Shown here in pieces: positions 41,244 to 49,946 of a stretch of 64,000 bases of DNA. This stretch comes from Gemmatimonas sp. (GTDB taxonomy: Bacteria; Gemmatimonadota; Gemmatimonadetes; Gemmatimonadales; Gemmatimonadaceae), in assembly GCF_027531815.1 (NCBI RefSeq), contig NZ_JAPZSK010000009.1, forward strand, positions 109,808 through 173,807. The letters are read 5' to 3'. Numbering within the stretch: position 1 is the first letter of the stretch; each line of letters opens with the position of its first letter. The position numbers and the translations under genes were made by a program. Under the pieces are notes generated by a model. The model searched no databases, was not told the origin of the DNA, and saw only the letters and a list, made by a program, of their open reading frames with translations.

Positions 41244-42529
41244 ACGGCGTAGAAGAGCAGTGACATGGCCGCCAGCCACCACATGGCGGCCGGCACCTCC
41301 TTCGCCCGCCCGGTGCCCACCTTGAGGACGGGGTACGCCAGCAGACCGGCAGTCATGCCCACGCCGATGTTGTACGTGAAGGCCATGAGCACGATCGTGA
41401 GGAAGGCTGGCACCCACTCGGTGTAGTCGGAGAAATCCAGCGTTGCCATGGCCCCCAGCATGAGCACGCCCATGGAGACGATGGCCACGCCGGTGGCGTG
41501 CGCGGGAATGGCGGTGAACAGCGGCGCGAAGAACAGCGACGCAAGAAATAGCAGCGCCACCACGATGGCCGTGACACCGGTGCGGCCACCCGCCTCGATC
41601 CCCACCGCCGACTCCACGAACGCGCCGCAGGTGGTGGTCCCGAACACCGGCGCCGCAATATTCACCACGGCGTCGGCGAGCATGGGCTTTTCCATCTCGG
41701 GGAGATTGCCCGACGCGTCGAGCAGCCCCGCCCGGGCGCCGAGCCCGATGAGCGTGCCAATGGTATCCACGAACGCCATCACGAAAACGATCACCACCAC
41801 CGGCAGCGCCTTGAGCGTGAGCGCGCCCGCAATGTCCAGCTGACCGAACAGCGGCGCCAGCGACGGGGGCGCACTCGCCACCCCCAACGGAAGCGGCGTG
41901 ATCCCCGCGCCGAAGGAAAGGACCGACGTGATGATGATGCCCAGCAGCAGCGCACGGCGATGCTTGCGGGCGAGCAGCACGGCGGTGGCAAAGAACCCGC
42001 CGATGGCGACCAGCGTGGTGGCGCGGTTGAGCGCGCCCAGCGCCACCGGCGAGCCCGGGACACCCAGCTGCACCACCCCCATGGCGTTCAGGCCGATGAA
42101 GGTGAGGAACAGCCCGATCCCCACGGTGAAGCTGTGCTTGAGACTCGCCGGAATACCGGCGGCAAGCCAGCTGCGCACACCCAGTAGCGTAAGCGCAGTG
42201 AAGAGCACACCGGCCAGAAAGATTGCGCCGAGCGCCGTCTGCCAGGGGAAGCCCAGCCCCTTCACCACCGTGAACACGATGAAGGCGTTCTCGCCCATGT
42301 ACGGCGCAATGGCGAAGGGCCGCCGCGCATACACGCCCATGATCAGCGTGCCGAACGCCGCCGACAGGATGGTGGCGGTGATCGACGCCTCACGCGGCAG
42401 GCCGGCGGCCTCGAGGATGGCCGGGTTCACCACGATGATGTACGCCATCGTGAGAAACGTGGCCACACCGGCCATGATCTCGGTGCGCCACGTGGTACCG
42501 TGCGTCGCGAAGCCGAAGTACTGCTTCAC
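41228..42529 (-). CDS. NCS2 family purine permease (AzgA/PbuG-like)
   Basis: A 433-residue nucleobase transporter with about twelve to fourteen hydrophobic segments. MKQYFGFATHGTTWRTEIMAGVATFLTMAYIIVVNPAIL, FAIAPYMGENAFIVFTVV and GTTTCGAFVESAVGIEAGGRTGVTA are diagnostic of the AzgA/PbuG group importing adenine, hypoxanthine or guanine. The ATG overlaps the stop of a secreted nucleosidase by 4 nt, so the pair would release and import purine bases. It converges on mqnD. Confidence 0.92.
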   Translation of the reverse strand: MKQYFGFATHGTTWRTEIMAGVATFLTMAYIIVVNPAILEAAGLPREASITATILSAAFGTLIMGVYARRPFAIAPYMGENAFIVFTVVKGLGFPWQTALGAIFLAGVLFTALTLLGVRSWLAAGIPASLKHSFTVGIGLFLTFIGLNAMGVVQLGVPGSPVALGALNRATTLVAIGGFFATAVLLARKHRRALLLGIIITSVLSFGAGITPLPLGVASAPPSLAPLFGQLDIAGALTLKALPVVVIVFVMAFVDTIGTLIGLGARAGLLDASGNLPEMEKPMLADAVVNIAAPVFGTTTCGAFVESAVGIEAGGRTGVTAIVVALLFLASLFFAPLFTAIPAHATGVAIVSMGVLMLGAMATLDFSDYTEWVPAFLTIVLMAFTYNIGVGMTAGLLAYPVLKVGTGRAKEVPAAMWWLAAMSLLFYAVYPYH

Positions 42530-43545
42530 CGATCGCGCGGTCCGGCGAAGGCGTCGCGCGGCAGCGCATCGAGGAAGGCCATGACCACCGCCGCCGAGTT
42601 CTCGGCGGCCAGACGGCCGAAGATGCGCGCCTCGTTCGGCGCCTCGGTGCCACCGGCAAGGTCCGAGAGTGAGCGGAACGCAATGAACGGCACCTGGTTC
42701 TCATGGGCCACCAACGCCACGGCCGATGACTCCATGTCGAGCGCATCGGCGCGGAAGGTGCGCCAGACCCACTCGCGATACGCGGCGTTGTCCACGAACG
42801 TGGGTCCGCTCACCCCGTTACCACCCACCACCAGTTTGGGCGTGTGCTCGAGACACCGATCGGCCTGCACGCAACGCTTGAGGGTGAAGCGGCCGGCAAT
42901 CGTGCGCGCAATACCGAGCGCCTGCGAGTCCACCGGAAACCAGAAACGCCGCTCCAGCGAATCCGGCGGCGCATGACGCACGGTGACCGAGGTGCCCTGC
43001 GGAAACATCATCCCGTAGCCACCGAAGTCGGTCGTCCGACGCGACGGCGCGAACCCCTGCGGCGTTTCGCGCGCGAAGACCTGCTCCTGGTAGTTCCCCC
43101 ACTGCGCCGGCACGGTCACATCACCCACGTTGAGCCCGGGGTTCACACCGCCGGCAATGCCACTGAACACGATGGCGCGCACGGGCACCCGGTCGAGCAG
43201 CGCCTGTGTCGTCATGGCGGCATTCACCATGCTGAAGCCGCTCAGCAGAAGCACCACGTCCTGCCCGCGCAAGCGCCCGAAGTGATAGGTGCGATTGTTC
43301 ACCACCTCGGTGCGGGTGATCGTCGTGGCGGCGCGCAACGCCTGCCATTCGGCATCGAACGCGGACATGATCGCCACGCGCGCCGTGAGATCACGCGCGG
43401 CGGCCACCGGCAACGATGACGGGGGAGCTTGGGCCGGGGCCGGCGCCGTGCGGGGGGTGCAGGCCGCACTGGTGGCGGCGACAACGATGGCGAGCAGTAG
43501 CGCCGGGCGGCGCCGGTGTGGCCGAAGGGGCTGTCTCCAGAGCAT
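42526..43545 (-). CDS. Lipoprotein-type MTA/SAH-like nucleosidase (phosphorylase superfamily)
   Basis: A 339-residue nucleoside hydrolase with an export leader ending AATSAAC, a plausible lipobox near residue 29. The catalytic domain starts ARVAIMSAFDAEWQALR (base-acting Glu region), then GRLRGQDVVLLLSGFSMVNAAMTTQALLD, IVFSGIAGGVNPGLNVGDV and ADALDMESSAVALVAHENQVPFIAFRSLSD, with the ME and D of 5-methylthioadenosine/S-adenosylhomocysteine nucleosidases. Most family members are cytosolic; this one should act outside the inner membrane and release adenine or another purine. It is translationally coupled to the purine permease. Exact nucleoside substrate unknown. Confidence 0.82.
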   Translation of the reverse strand: MLWRQPLRPHRRRPALLLAIVVAATSAACTPRTAPAPAQAPPSSLPVAAARDLTARVAIMSAFDAEWQALRAATTITRTEVVNNRTYHFGRLRGQDVVLLLSGFSMVNAAMTTQALLDRVPVRAIVFSGIAGGVNPGLNVGDVTVPAQWGNYQEQVFARETPQGFAPSRRTTDFGGYGMMFPQGTSVTVRHAPPDSLERRFWFPVDSQALGIARTIAGRFTLKRCVQADRCLEHTPKLVVGGNGVSGPTFVDNAAYREWVWRTFRADALDMESSAVALVAHENQVPFIAFRSLSDLAGGTEAPNEARIFGRLAAENSAAVVMAFLDALPRDAFAGPRDR

Positions 43546-43638
43546 GTGGGAATGAACATCGCAGAACGCCGCCAGCCACCCCCGGAGCGACACCAGAGGT
43601 GCCAAAATGCGCCGCGGCACCTTGCGGCGATAATTGAT

Positions 43639-43663
43639 CCGGGTATATTTCTTTTATACCCGG
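43639..43663. promoter_or_regulatory. Perfect 9-bp inverted repeat upstream of the DUF2239 gene
   Basis: CCGGGTATA (43639-43647) and TATACCCGG (43655-43663) flank a T-rich 7-nt spacer, ending 20 nt before the DUF2239 start codon. The AT-rich centre stands out from the GC-rich surroundings and could also hold promoter elements. Size and position fit a transcription-factor operator; a hairpin in the leader is the alternative. The regulator is unknown. Confidence 0.65.
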
Positions 43664-43683
43664 ACAAAACCACCACGCTCAAT

Positions 43684-44229
43684 ATGTCTCATACCCTTTT
43701 CGACGGGCACCGACGGCTCGCGGCCGGTTCGCTTCCCGATATGGCCGTGGCCCTGCTCGAGGCAAGCCGCGGCGGGTCCAAGTGGCTGCTGCTCTTCGAG
43801 GACGCGACCGGTCGGCAGGTGGACATCGACACACGGGGCTCGTCGGCGGAGGTTGCCGCGCGCTACGCGGCACCCGAGTCGGCCCCGGCAGCGCCCCGTG
43901 GTCCGGGGCGCCCGCGACTTGGCGTCGTCCCCCGGGAAGTCACGCTGCTGCCGCACCAGTGGGAGTGGTTGGCCGCGCAACCGGGGGGGGCGTCGGTCAC
44001 GCTGCGCAAACTCGTCGAGCACGCCCGCAAGGCGGGCGCGGCCGACGAGCACACGCGCAAGGCGCGGGAGGCGGCCTATCACTTCCTGCACGCCATGGCC
44101 GGCCATCTTCCCGCCTACGAGGAGGTCACCCGCGCGCTGTTTGCCGGTGACCTCGATCGCATGGACGCCCTCATGGCCGCCTGGCCCGCCGATGTGCGCG
44201 AGCACGCGCGGCACCTCGCGCGTGCCTGA
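43684..44229 (+). CDS. DUF2239 family protein
   Basis: A 181-residue protein of an uncharacterised bacterial family. The N-terminal part is a small beta domain (LLFEDATGRQVDIDTRG), then an AT-hook-like/proline-rich linker GRPRLGVVPREVTLLPHQWEWLAAQPGG and a helical C-terminus (KLVEHARKA, AYHFLHAMAGHLPAYEEVTRALFAGD). GRPRLGVVPREVTLLP resembles the start of DNA-binding ribbon-helix-helix or HTH modules, so autoregulation through the inverted repeat at 43639-43663 is possible. The ATG at 43684 is used; upstream frame extension would run through the palindrome. No ribosome-binding site is obvious. Confidence 0.8.
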   Translation: MSHTLFDGHRRLAAGSLPDMAVALLEASRGGSKWLLLFEDATGRQVDIDTRGSSAEVAARYAAPESAPAAPRGPGRPRLGVVPREVTLLPHQWEWLAAQPGGASVTLRKLVEHARKAGAADEHTRKAREAAYHFLHAMAGHLPAYEEVTRALFAGDLDRMDALMAAWPADVREHARHLARA

Positions 44230-44247
44230 AACGCGGCAACACGCCGC

Positions 44248-45636
44248 TCAGCGATGCGCGGCGACGATCTCCAGCATCTCCGCGACGTTCGTCAGCTTCA
44301 CGCGCGGGCGCCCCGCCGCCGCCCCGCGCGCCTGCTCCGCCTTGTCGAGCGTCTGCCAGTCGGCCCAGCTGGTAACGCACACGCCACGCTCGGCGAGCAG
44401 CGCGTCGATTGACGGCAGATCATCGCGCACCGCCGGGATCTCCCCGGCGGCCACGTCGGCCAGCAGCTGCGTCACCGTGTCGGCGGCGCACAGCTTGTTG
44501 GTGCCGATGATCCCCTGCGGCCCACGCTTGATCCACCCCGCCACATAAAGCCCGGGCACGACGGCCTGACTCCCCGCGCCCTCCACCACATGCCCGTTCA
44601 GGTTCGGCACCACACCGGCCCGGTCGTCGAACGGCACCCCCGGCAGCGCCTTGCCACGGTACCCCACCGAGCGGAAGACCAGCCCCACCGGCAGGTCGTA
44701 CGTTTCGTCGGTCGCCACTGCCCGCACGCCGCCACGTCCGTCCGCTTCGAGTCGGTTGCGCACGATCGTCAGGCGTTCCACGCGGGTGGTGCCATGCAGT
44801 GCCACGGGTGAGGCGTTGAAGTGCATCACCACGCGCCGCGGTGCGCCAGTGAGAGGACGCGCTGCCCATTCACGCAGCACGTCGAGGTTCTTCGCCGGAT
44901 TGCGGTCTTCCATGGCCGCCAGCTCCGCCTCGCTCGCGGCGTCGAGCTCGAGGTCGCGCGGATCCACGACCACATCCACCCCGTCGAGTTCGCCTAGCTC
45001 ACGCAGCTCCGGGGTGGTGCATGCCGCCTGTACCGGCCCCCGCCGCGCCACGATGTGAATGGTCTGCACCTGCGACGTCGCCAGCGCCTGTAAGGCATGA
45101 TCGGCCAGGTCGGTCGCGGCAAGCAGCTGCGGCGGCTTGGCCAGAATGCGCGCCACGTCCATGGCCACGTTCCCGATGCCTACCACCGCCACCTCGCGCT
45201 GCGTCAGGTCGAAGGTGGCCCCGGCATAGTCGGGGTGCCCGTTGTACCACGCCACGAACTCGGTGGCCGCATGGCTTCCCGCCAGCGACTCGCCGGGAAT
45301 GCCCAGCAGGCGATCCGTCTCCGCCCCGTAGCAGAGGAGGAGCGCGTGGTAGCGGGCGCGCAGCTCGTCCACCGTGACATCCTCGCCGGCCCGCACATGC
45401 CCCAGATACCGGAAGCCGGGCTGGGTGGCGATGCGCTCGAAGACGCGGGTGACCGACTTGATCTTGGGGTGATCGGGGGCAACGCCACCGCGCACAAGAC
45501 CGAACGGCGTGGGCAACCGATCGATCAGGTCGATCGCGATACCGGGCGCCGCCTTCTGCAGCGACTCGGCAGCATAGAAACCGGCCGGGCCCGATCCGAC
45601 GATCGCGACCCGCAGGGACGACGGAGCAATGGACAT
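44248..45636 (-). CDS. Ferredoxin-NADP+ reductase, adrenodoxin-reductase type (FprA-like)
   Basis: A 462-residue FAD/NADP flavoprotein that moves electrons between NADPH and ferredoxin. FAD-binding VAIVGSGPAGFYAAESLQKA at the N-terminus, DRLPTPFGLVRGGVAPDHPKIKSV and the NADP-binding VAVVGIGNVAMDVARIL near 147-163 are typical of FprA/adrenodoxin reductases, as is the C-terminal GLYVAGWIKRGPQGIIGTNKLCA. Length matches the family. It could serve the Rieske oxygenase encoded 3 kb away, which has no reductase beside it, but there is no direct evidence. Confidence 0.9.
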   Translation of the reverse strand: MSIAPSSLRVAIVGSGPAGFYAAESLQKAAPGIAIDLIDRLPTPFGLVRGGVAPDHPKIKSVTRVFERIATQPGFRYLGHVRAGEDVTVDELRARYHALLLCYGAETDRLLGIPGESLAGSHAATEFVAWYNGHPDYAGATFDLTQREVAVVGIGNVAMDVARILAKPPQLLAATDLADHALQALATSQVQTIHIVARRGPVQAACTTPELRELGELDGVDVVVDPRDLELDAASEAELAAMEDRNPAKNLDVLREWAARPLTGAPRRVVMHFNASPVALHGTTRVERLTIVRNRLEADGRGGVRAVATDETYDLPVGLVFRSVGYRGKALPGVPFDDRAGVVPNLNGHVVEGAGSQAVVPGLYVAGWIKRGPQGIIGTNKLCAADTVTQLLADVAAGEIPAVRDDLPSIDALLAERGVCVTSWADWQTLDKAEQARGAAAGRPRVKLTNVAEMLEIVAAHR

Positions 45637-45699
45637 GGCGCGGAAGATAATCGGGCGGTCACGGGAGGGCGCCCGCCTCCCGTACCGCTCCGCGTCAGG

Positions 45700-46524
45700 T
45701 CAGCGCTCCAGCTGCTCGGCGCGCGGCAGTTCGTCCGGCGGCACGTTGTAGCGTACGCGACGAATCGAGAAACGTCCGTACGTCCACGACGGCTTGTTCG
45801 CGAAGTGCCAGATCGCGTCCCCTTCACTGGCCAGCCGGGCAACACCGAACTCATGATACTGGCGCAGCGGTGTGCTCCAGCGTTCGCCGTCGTCCGGACG
45901 CACCTGTCGATCGGCGCTGCTGAAGTCCACGAGATCACCGTGCTCGTCGAAGAACAGCTGCGCGTGTACCACCCGCTCCCCGTTGCGGAAGGTCACGCCG
46001 CACTGCCGATCGTCGATGGGCCCCCAGGTGAAGCGCTCGTCGATCAGCACGGCTGGCGCCATGATGCAGAAATCGTTCAGTACGGTCACCGTCTCGGCAC
46101 GGGCGAACGCGTCGCCCCTGGCATCCGCCACGTGCAGCAATCCCAGCAGGCGGATGTCCATGGAGGCGCCGCGATCATCGTACTGATGCAGCCCGCTCAC
46201 CGGTAACCCATGCATGCGCGTGCGCAACAGGAACAGGCGCGATGGATGGTCGACGAAGCTTACCTGCAGCACTGGGGTGTGCATCCACTCTGCCCCCGGG
46301 GCACGATTGAGTTCGGCATCCATGTCCACGACGAAGTTGTGTACGCGGGGCCGCCCCACCACGCCGGCGCGGCGCAGGTAGCGCGCGACGGGCGCCGGCA
46401 GGTGCCGCAGATCCGTGTCCGTGACCGGAACGACCTTCGGCAGCGGCTGCTGCTGCGCCTGATGATCCACCTCGTGGTCGAAGCGGGTGCCCACGAGGCT
46501 GAGGTCGGGAAGAAGCTGCGACAT
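45700..46524 (-). CDS. DUF6544/DUF6920-like conserved protein
   Basis: A 274-residue soluble protein of an uncharacterised family, as best I recall DUF6544. Recognisable pieces: LPAPVARYLRRAGVVGRPRVHNFVVD, the lipid/ligand-like TRMHGLPVSGLHQYDDRGASMDIRLLGLLHVADARGD, NDFCIMAPAVLIDERFTWGPIDD and the end YGRFSIRRVRYNVPP. No signal peptide or membrane segment in the chosen form. The start at 46524 is preferred because a GGAG sits 6 nt upstream; the open frame continues 98 codons into unrelated sequence. Function unknown. Confidence 0.7.
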   Translation of the reverse strand: MSQLLPDLSLVGTRFDHEVDHQAQQQPLPKVVPVTDTDLRHLPAPVARYLRRAGVVGRPRVHNFVVDMDAELNRAPGAEWMHTPVLQVSFVDHPSRLFLLRTRMHGLPVSGLHQYDDRGASMDIRLLGLLHVADARGDAFARAETVTVLNDFCIMAPAVLIDERFTWGPIDDRQCGVTFRNGERVVHAQLFFDEHGDLVDFSSADRQVRPDDGERWSTPLRQYHEFGVARLASEGDAIWHFANKPSWTYGRFSIRRVRYNVPPDELPRAEQLER

Positions 46525-46645
46525 GATGTCTCCGGTATCGGAATGGGGATACTGGACGCTGTGTCCTGCCGGCGCCTGCGTCAGCGGGCACTTCCCCGAC
46601 GGGACCGGCGGGAAACACTGACGTGGGTCCTTAGCTTTCCGCCCC

Positions 46646-47302
46646 ATGGATTCGTCTTCTGCACCATCCAGCGTTCGCCTGCTCTCGGTAAATGTTGGCG
46701 CCCTCGAGCGGCTCGCTGCCGGTTCACGCACCAGAACGGGGATCGGCAAGCATCCCGTCGGTGGTCTGGTGCTGTGCGATGCCATGGGGCTGGTAGGCGA
46801 TGCCATTGGCAACCGCACGCACCACGGGGGCGCCGATCAGGCGGTGTACCTGTACAGCCTCGCCGACTACGCGTGGTGGAGCGACCAGCTTGGACACGCC
46901 TGTCCCCCCGGGCTCTTCGGCGAGAACCTGACCCTCGACCGCTGGTGGGAGGCACCGCGCGTCGGCGACCGCCTGCGCCTTGGTGACGTCGTCCTCGAGC
47001 TCACGGCCCCCCGCATCCCGTGCAGCACACTGGCGACGCGGCTGGGTCGAGGAGAGTTCGTGCGCCAGTTCCGGCAGGCCGCGCGTCCGGGTGCCTACGC
47101 CCGGGTCGTGCACTCAGGCGCCCTGGCCGCCGGACTGGTCGGGCACGTGGAATACGGCGATCGGCAGTGGCCCACGATCGCCGCGCTCTTCGGCCTGTGG
47201 TACCAGGAACCCCGGGAACGCGGTGCCCTCCTGAACGCGTTGCGAGCGCCCCTCGCCGTGCGACTCCGCGAACGACTCCTCCGTTGGGTTGCGGAGGGCT
47301 GA
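46646..47302 (+). CDS. MOSC domain protein (YiiM-like)
   Basis: A 218-residue MOSC-domain protein. These relate to the molybdenum-cofactor sulfurase C-terminal domain and YiiM-type enzymes acting on N-hydroxylated or sulfur-containing substrates. Landmarks: KHPVGGLVLCDAMGLVGDAIGNRTHHGGADQAVYLYSLADY, PPGLFGENLTLD and APRIPCSTLATRLG, the last containing the conserved Cys near 133 that binds sulfur or cofactor in the family. The molybdenum dependence of this clade is not established. Single gene between divergent and convergent neighbours. Confidence 0.87.
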   Translation: MDSSSAPSSVRLLSVNVGALERLAAGSRTRTGIGKHPVGGLVLCDAMGLVGDAIGNRTHHGGADQAVYLYSLADYAWWSDQLGHACPPGLFGENLTLDRWWEAPRVGDRLRLGDVVLELTAPRIPCSTLATRLGRGEFVRQFRQAARPGAYARVVHSGALAAGLVGHVEYGDRQWPTIAALFGLWYQEPRERGALLNALRAPLAVRLRERLLRWVAEG

Positions 47303-47350
47303 CGACGGGGTCGCGCGGCGGAGCCCCGTCGCGAGCCTGCCCCTGAGGCG

Positions 47351-48733
47351 CTACGCCGCCACCCACACCGCGGCGGCGCCCACCAGGGCCACCAGCAGCA
47401 GCCCGGGACCGGCGAAGCGCCACCATCGCGCCACGCTCACCCCGGCGGCGGCCAGCATGGCCAGCACCGCACCGTTGGTCGGCACGACCGCGTCGGCGAG
47501 GCCGGCCCCCGTCTGAAACGCCAGGACCGCCGCGTCGCGTCCCGCCCCTACCAACTCGGCCAGCGGCGCCATGATGGGCATGGTGAGCGTGGCCTGCCCG
47601 CTCACCGACGGGACCACGACGTGCATGAGCGCCTGCACGGGAATCATGAGCAGCGGCGCCACCACGGGCGGAGCCACCTGCAGCGGCAGCGACAGCCCGT
47701 GGATGATGGTGTCGAGCACGTTCCCGTCGGCCAGCACCAACCCGATCGCGCGCGCCGTGCCCACATAGATGGTGGCCGGCAGCATGGCTTTCATGCCGGC
47801 GATGAGCTCCTCCGTGCAATCGGCCAGCGAGAGGCCAGCCGTCAGACCAATGGCAAAGCCAGCCGTGAGGAACAGCGCCGACAGTTCGTGAAAGCCCCAG
47901 TCCCATTGCAACACGCCGTACACGTAGGGCGCAAAGGGCGCGACGGCCAGCAGCAGCAGGAGCACATCGCGTCGCTCGACCCGCGCGCCCGCACCGGCCA
48001 CCGTGGCGGTGGCTGATGCCGATGGCGATTCCGAACTGCCGGACGCGGCGGCCTGTGCCACTTCACGCGCTTCGCGCCCGGCGCTGTACACCACCCAGAC
48101 GCACCACACGGCAACCGCCAGCACGAACACCACGGTCCGCAACACGGGCTGACTGAAGGGCGGCAGCTCCGCGAAACGCAGCGCGATCCCCGTTTGGAAG
48201 GGATTCGTGGGGCCGAAGGCCGACCCCACCGCGGCGCCGCCCACGCTCACGGACAGCGCGGTGAGAGGACCGAAGCCAAGGCCGCGCGAGAGCACCAGCA
48301 GCGTGGGGATGAGCGCCACGATCTCTTCCTGCATGTTCTCGAGGGCGCCGAATGTGGCAAAGGCCAGCGTGACCCCCACGAGCACGAGGTGCGGACGGCG
48401 GCTCCGCTCCACCACGACCTGCACCAGGCGTCCGAGGGCGCCGGTGCGCTCCAGCATGGCGAAGGCCGCCCCCACGAACAGGATGGTGATGAGCACATCG
48501 GCACCGGCCGCCATCCCGCGCGGCACCGCCATGATCGTCTGGAAGGCCCCAACGGGCGTTGCGGCCATGGCGGTGAAGGTGCCCGGCACCACCAGCTCGC
48601 GCCCGCTCGCGGCATCGGCGCGGCGCGTGAACGCGCCAGCCGGCAGGAGCCACGTGCACAACGCGGCGGCCACCACGCCGGCCAGCAGCAGGAGCAAGGG
48701 GTGTGGCAGCCGGAGGCGAACGCGTGCAGGCAT
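47351..48733 (-). CDS. YfcC/C4-dicarboxylate-anaerobic-carrier-like permease
   Basis: A 460-residue membrane protein with about twelve hydrophobic segments, of the YfcC/DcuC-like family. Landmarks: WLLPAGAFTRR, GTFTAMAATPVGAFQTIMAVPRGM, FGALENMQEEIVALIPTLL, GGAAVGSAFGPTNPFQTGIA and VVPSVSGQATLTMPIMAPLAELVG, with paired helical hairpins typical of the ion-transporter superfamily. Likely substrates are carboxylates or peptides; not assignable. The start at 48733 lies 42 nt from the divergent Rieske oxygenase start, so the two may share a regulatory region. The upstream frame in the ORF continues antisense to that gene. Confidence 0.8.
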   Translation of the reverse strand: MPARVRLRLPHPLLLLLAGVVAAALCTWLLPAGAFTRRADAASGRELVVPGTFTAMAATPVGAFQTIMAVPRGMAAGADVLITILFVGAAFAMLERTGALGRLVQVVVERSRRPHLVLVGVTLAFATFGALENMQEEIVALIPTLLVLSRGLGFGPLTALSVSVGGAAVGSAFGPTNPFQTGIALRFAELPPFSQPVLRTVVFVLAVAVWCVWVVYSAGREAREVAQAAASGSSESPSASATATVAGAGARVERRDVLLLLLAVAPFAPYVYGVLQWDWGFHELSALFLTAGFAIGLTAGLSLADCTEELIAGMKAMLPATIYVGTARAIGLVLADGNVLDTIIHGLSLPLQVAPPVVAPLLMIPVQALMHVVVPSVSGQATLTMPIMAPLAELVGAGRDAAVLAFQTGAGLADAVVPTNGAVLAMLAAAGVSVARWWRFAGPGLLLVALVGAAAVWVAA

Positions 48734-48775
48734 CGCCCAACTTGCCACCTCCCCGCAAGACCGCAAGCTTGGAAG

Positions 48776-49861
48776 ATGCCGCTCGCCTTCCCGTTCGACC
48801 CGAACATCGCCCGCGCCGCGACGCTCCCGGCACGACTCTACCACGACCCGGTGTATCTGGAACTGGAGATGGAGCGCGTCTTCGCGCACAGCTGGCAGCT
48901 GGTTGGCCGCGCCGATCAGGTGGCGGAGTCGGGGCAGTACTTCACCGCCGACGTGGGCACCAACAGCATCGTGGTCGTACGGGACGGCCAACAGATACGC
49001 GCCTTCTACAACGTCTGCCTGCACCGCGCGGGTCCGGTGGCCACGGGCTGCGGCAAGCGACAGACGCTGCAGTGCCGGTACCACGGCTGGACCTATGGCC
49101 TCGACGGCGCCCTGCAGCGAACGCCCGGCATGGAGGGCACGGCGCAGTTCCGACCGGAGGAGATGCATCTGGTGCCGGTGGCCGTCACCACGTGGGGACC
49201 GCTGGTGTTCGTCAATCTCGACGGCAAGGCGCCGCCCCTCGACGAGGTACTCGAGGATCTGCCGGCACGTGTGGCCCCATTTCACTGCGAACACATGCGC
49301 TTCGTCACGTCGCGCAGCTGGGAGATGGCGTGCAACTGGAAGGTGTACGTGGACAACTACCTCGAGGGGTACCACGTACCGGTCGTCCATCCGGGGCTCA
49401 ACAAGGAGCTCGACATGGATCGCTACCGGGTGGAGCCGCACCGCTGGTACTCACTGCAGCACGCGCCGCTGCGTCCCGTGCACGGCGCACACACCGACCG
49501 GCAGTACGATCCACGCACCACCGACGTGCCGGAGGCGGTGTACGCGTGGCTCTTTCCCAACACCATGCTCAACGTGTATCTGGGGCAGATGCAGACCAAC
49601 GTGGTGATCCCGCTCGGCCCAGACCGCTGCCGCGTGGTCTTCGACTGGTACGCCGTGAATCCGCCGGCCGACGCCGCGACCGACCCCGCCTGGGTGAAGC
49701 TCATGGCCTTCAGCACCGAAGTGCAGGACGAAGACATCGCCATCTGCGAGGTCGTGCAGCGGAACCTGCGCTCACGGGTGTACGATCGCGGGCGGTACAG
49801 CGCCGAACACGAGACGGGGGTGCATCACTTCCACTCGCTCCTGCACGAGGCCATGACCTAA
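48776..49861 (+). CDS. Rieske non-heme iron oxygenase, alpha subunit-like
   Basis: A 361-residue ring-hydroxylating-type oxygenase. The Rieske [2Fe-2S] motif CLHRAGPVATGCGKRQTLQCRYHGW (C-x-H ... C-x2-H pattern) is at about 80-105, and the mononuclear iron site lies in NWKVYVDNYLEGYHVPVVHPGL near 185-206 with the Asp ligand probably in QDEDIAICEV near 322-331. Family members include choline/carnitine monooxygenases, phenylpropionate and aromatic dioxygenases; the HxGW and EGYHVP patterns fit the choline-monooxygenase-like group slightly better. No beta subunit, ferredoxin or reductase gene adjoins. A weak hairpin follows the stop. Confidence 0.85.
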   Translation: MPLAFPFDPNIARAATLPARLYHDPVYLELEMERVFAHSWQLVGRADQVAESGQYFTADVGTNSIVVVRDGQQIRAFYNVCLHRAGPVATGCGKRQTLQCRYHGWTYGLDGALQRTPGMEGTAQFRPEEMHLVPVAVTTWGPLVFVNLDGKAPPLDEVLEDLPARVAPFHCEHMRFVTSRSWEMACNWKVYVDNYLEGYHVPVVHPGLNKELDMDRYRVEPHRWYSLQHAPLRPVHGAHTDRQYDPRTTDVPEAVYAWLFPNTMLNVYLGQMQTNVVIPLGPDRCRVVFDWYAVNPPADAATDPAWVKLMAFSTEVQDEDIAICEVVQRNLRSRVYDRGRYSAEHETGVHHFHSLLHEAMT

Positions 49862-49865
49862 CGCT

Positions 49866-49880
49866 GGCGCTTCCAGCGCC
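49866..49880 (+). terminator. Short GC-rich hairpin after the Rieske oxygenase gene
   Basis: GGCGCT and AGCGCC flank a TCC loop 5 nt after the stop, followed by GTATTCTCTC, only a weak T-run. Possible terminator. Confidence 0.4.
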
Positions 49881-49946
49881 GTATTCTCTCGGAACCGCCC
49901 AATCATTCGCCCGCCGATGTGCAGTCGGCACACTTCCGGAGCCCTC

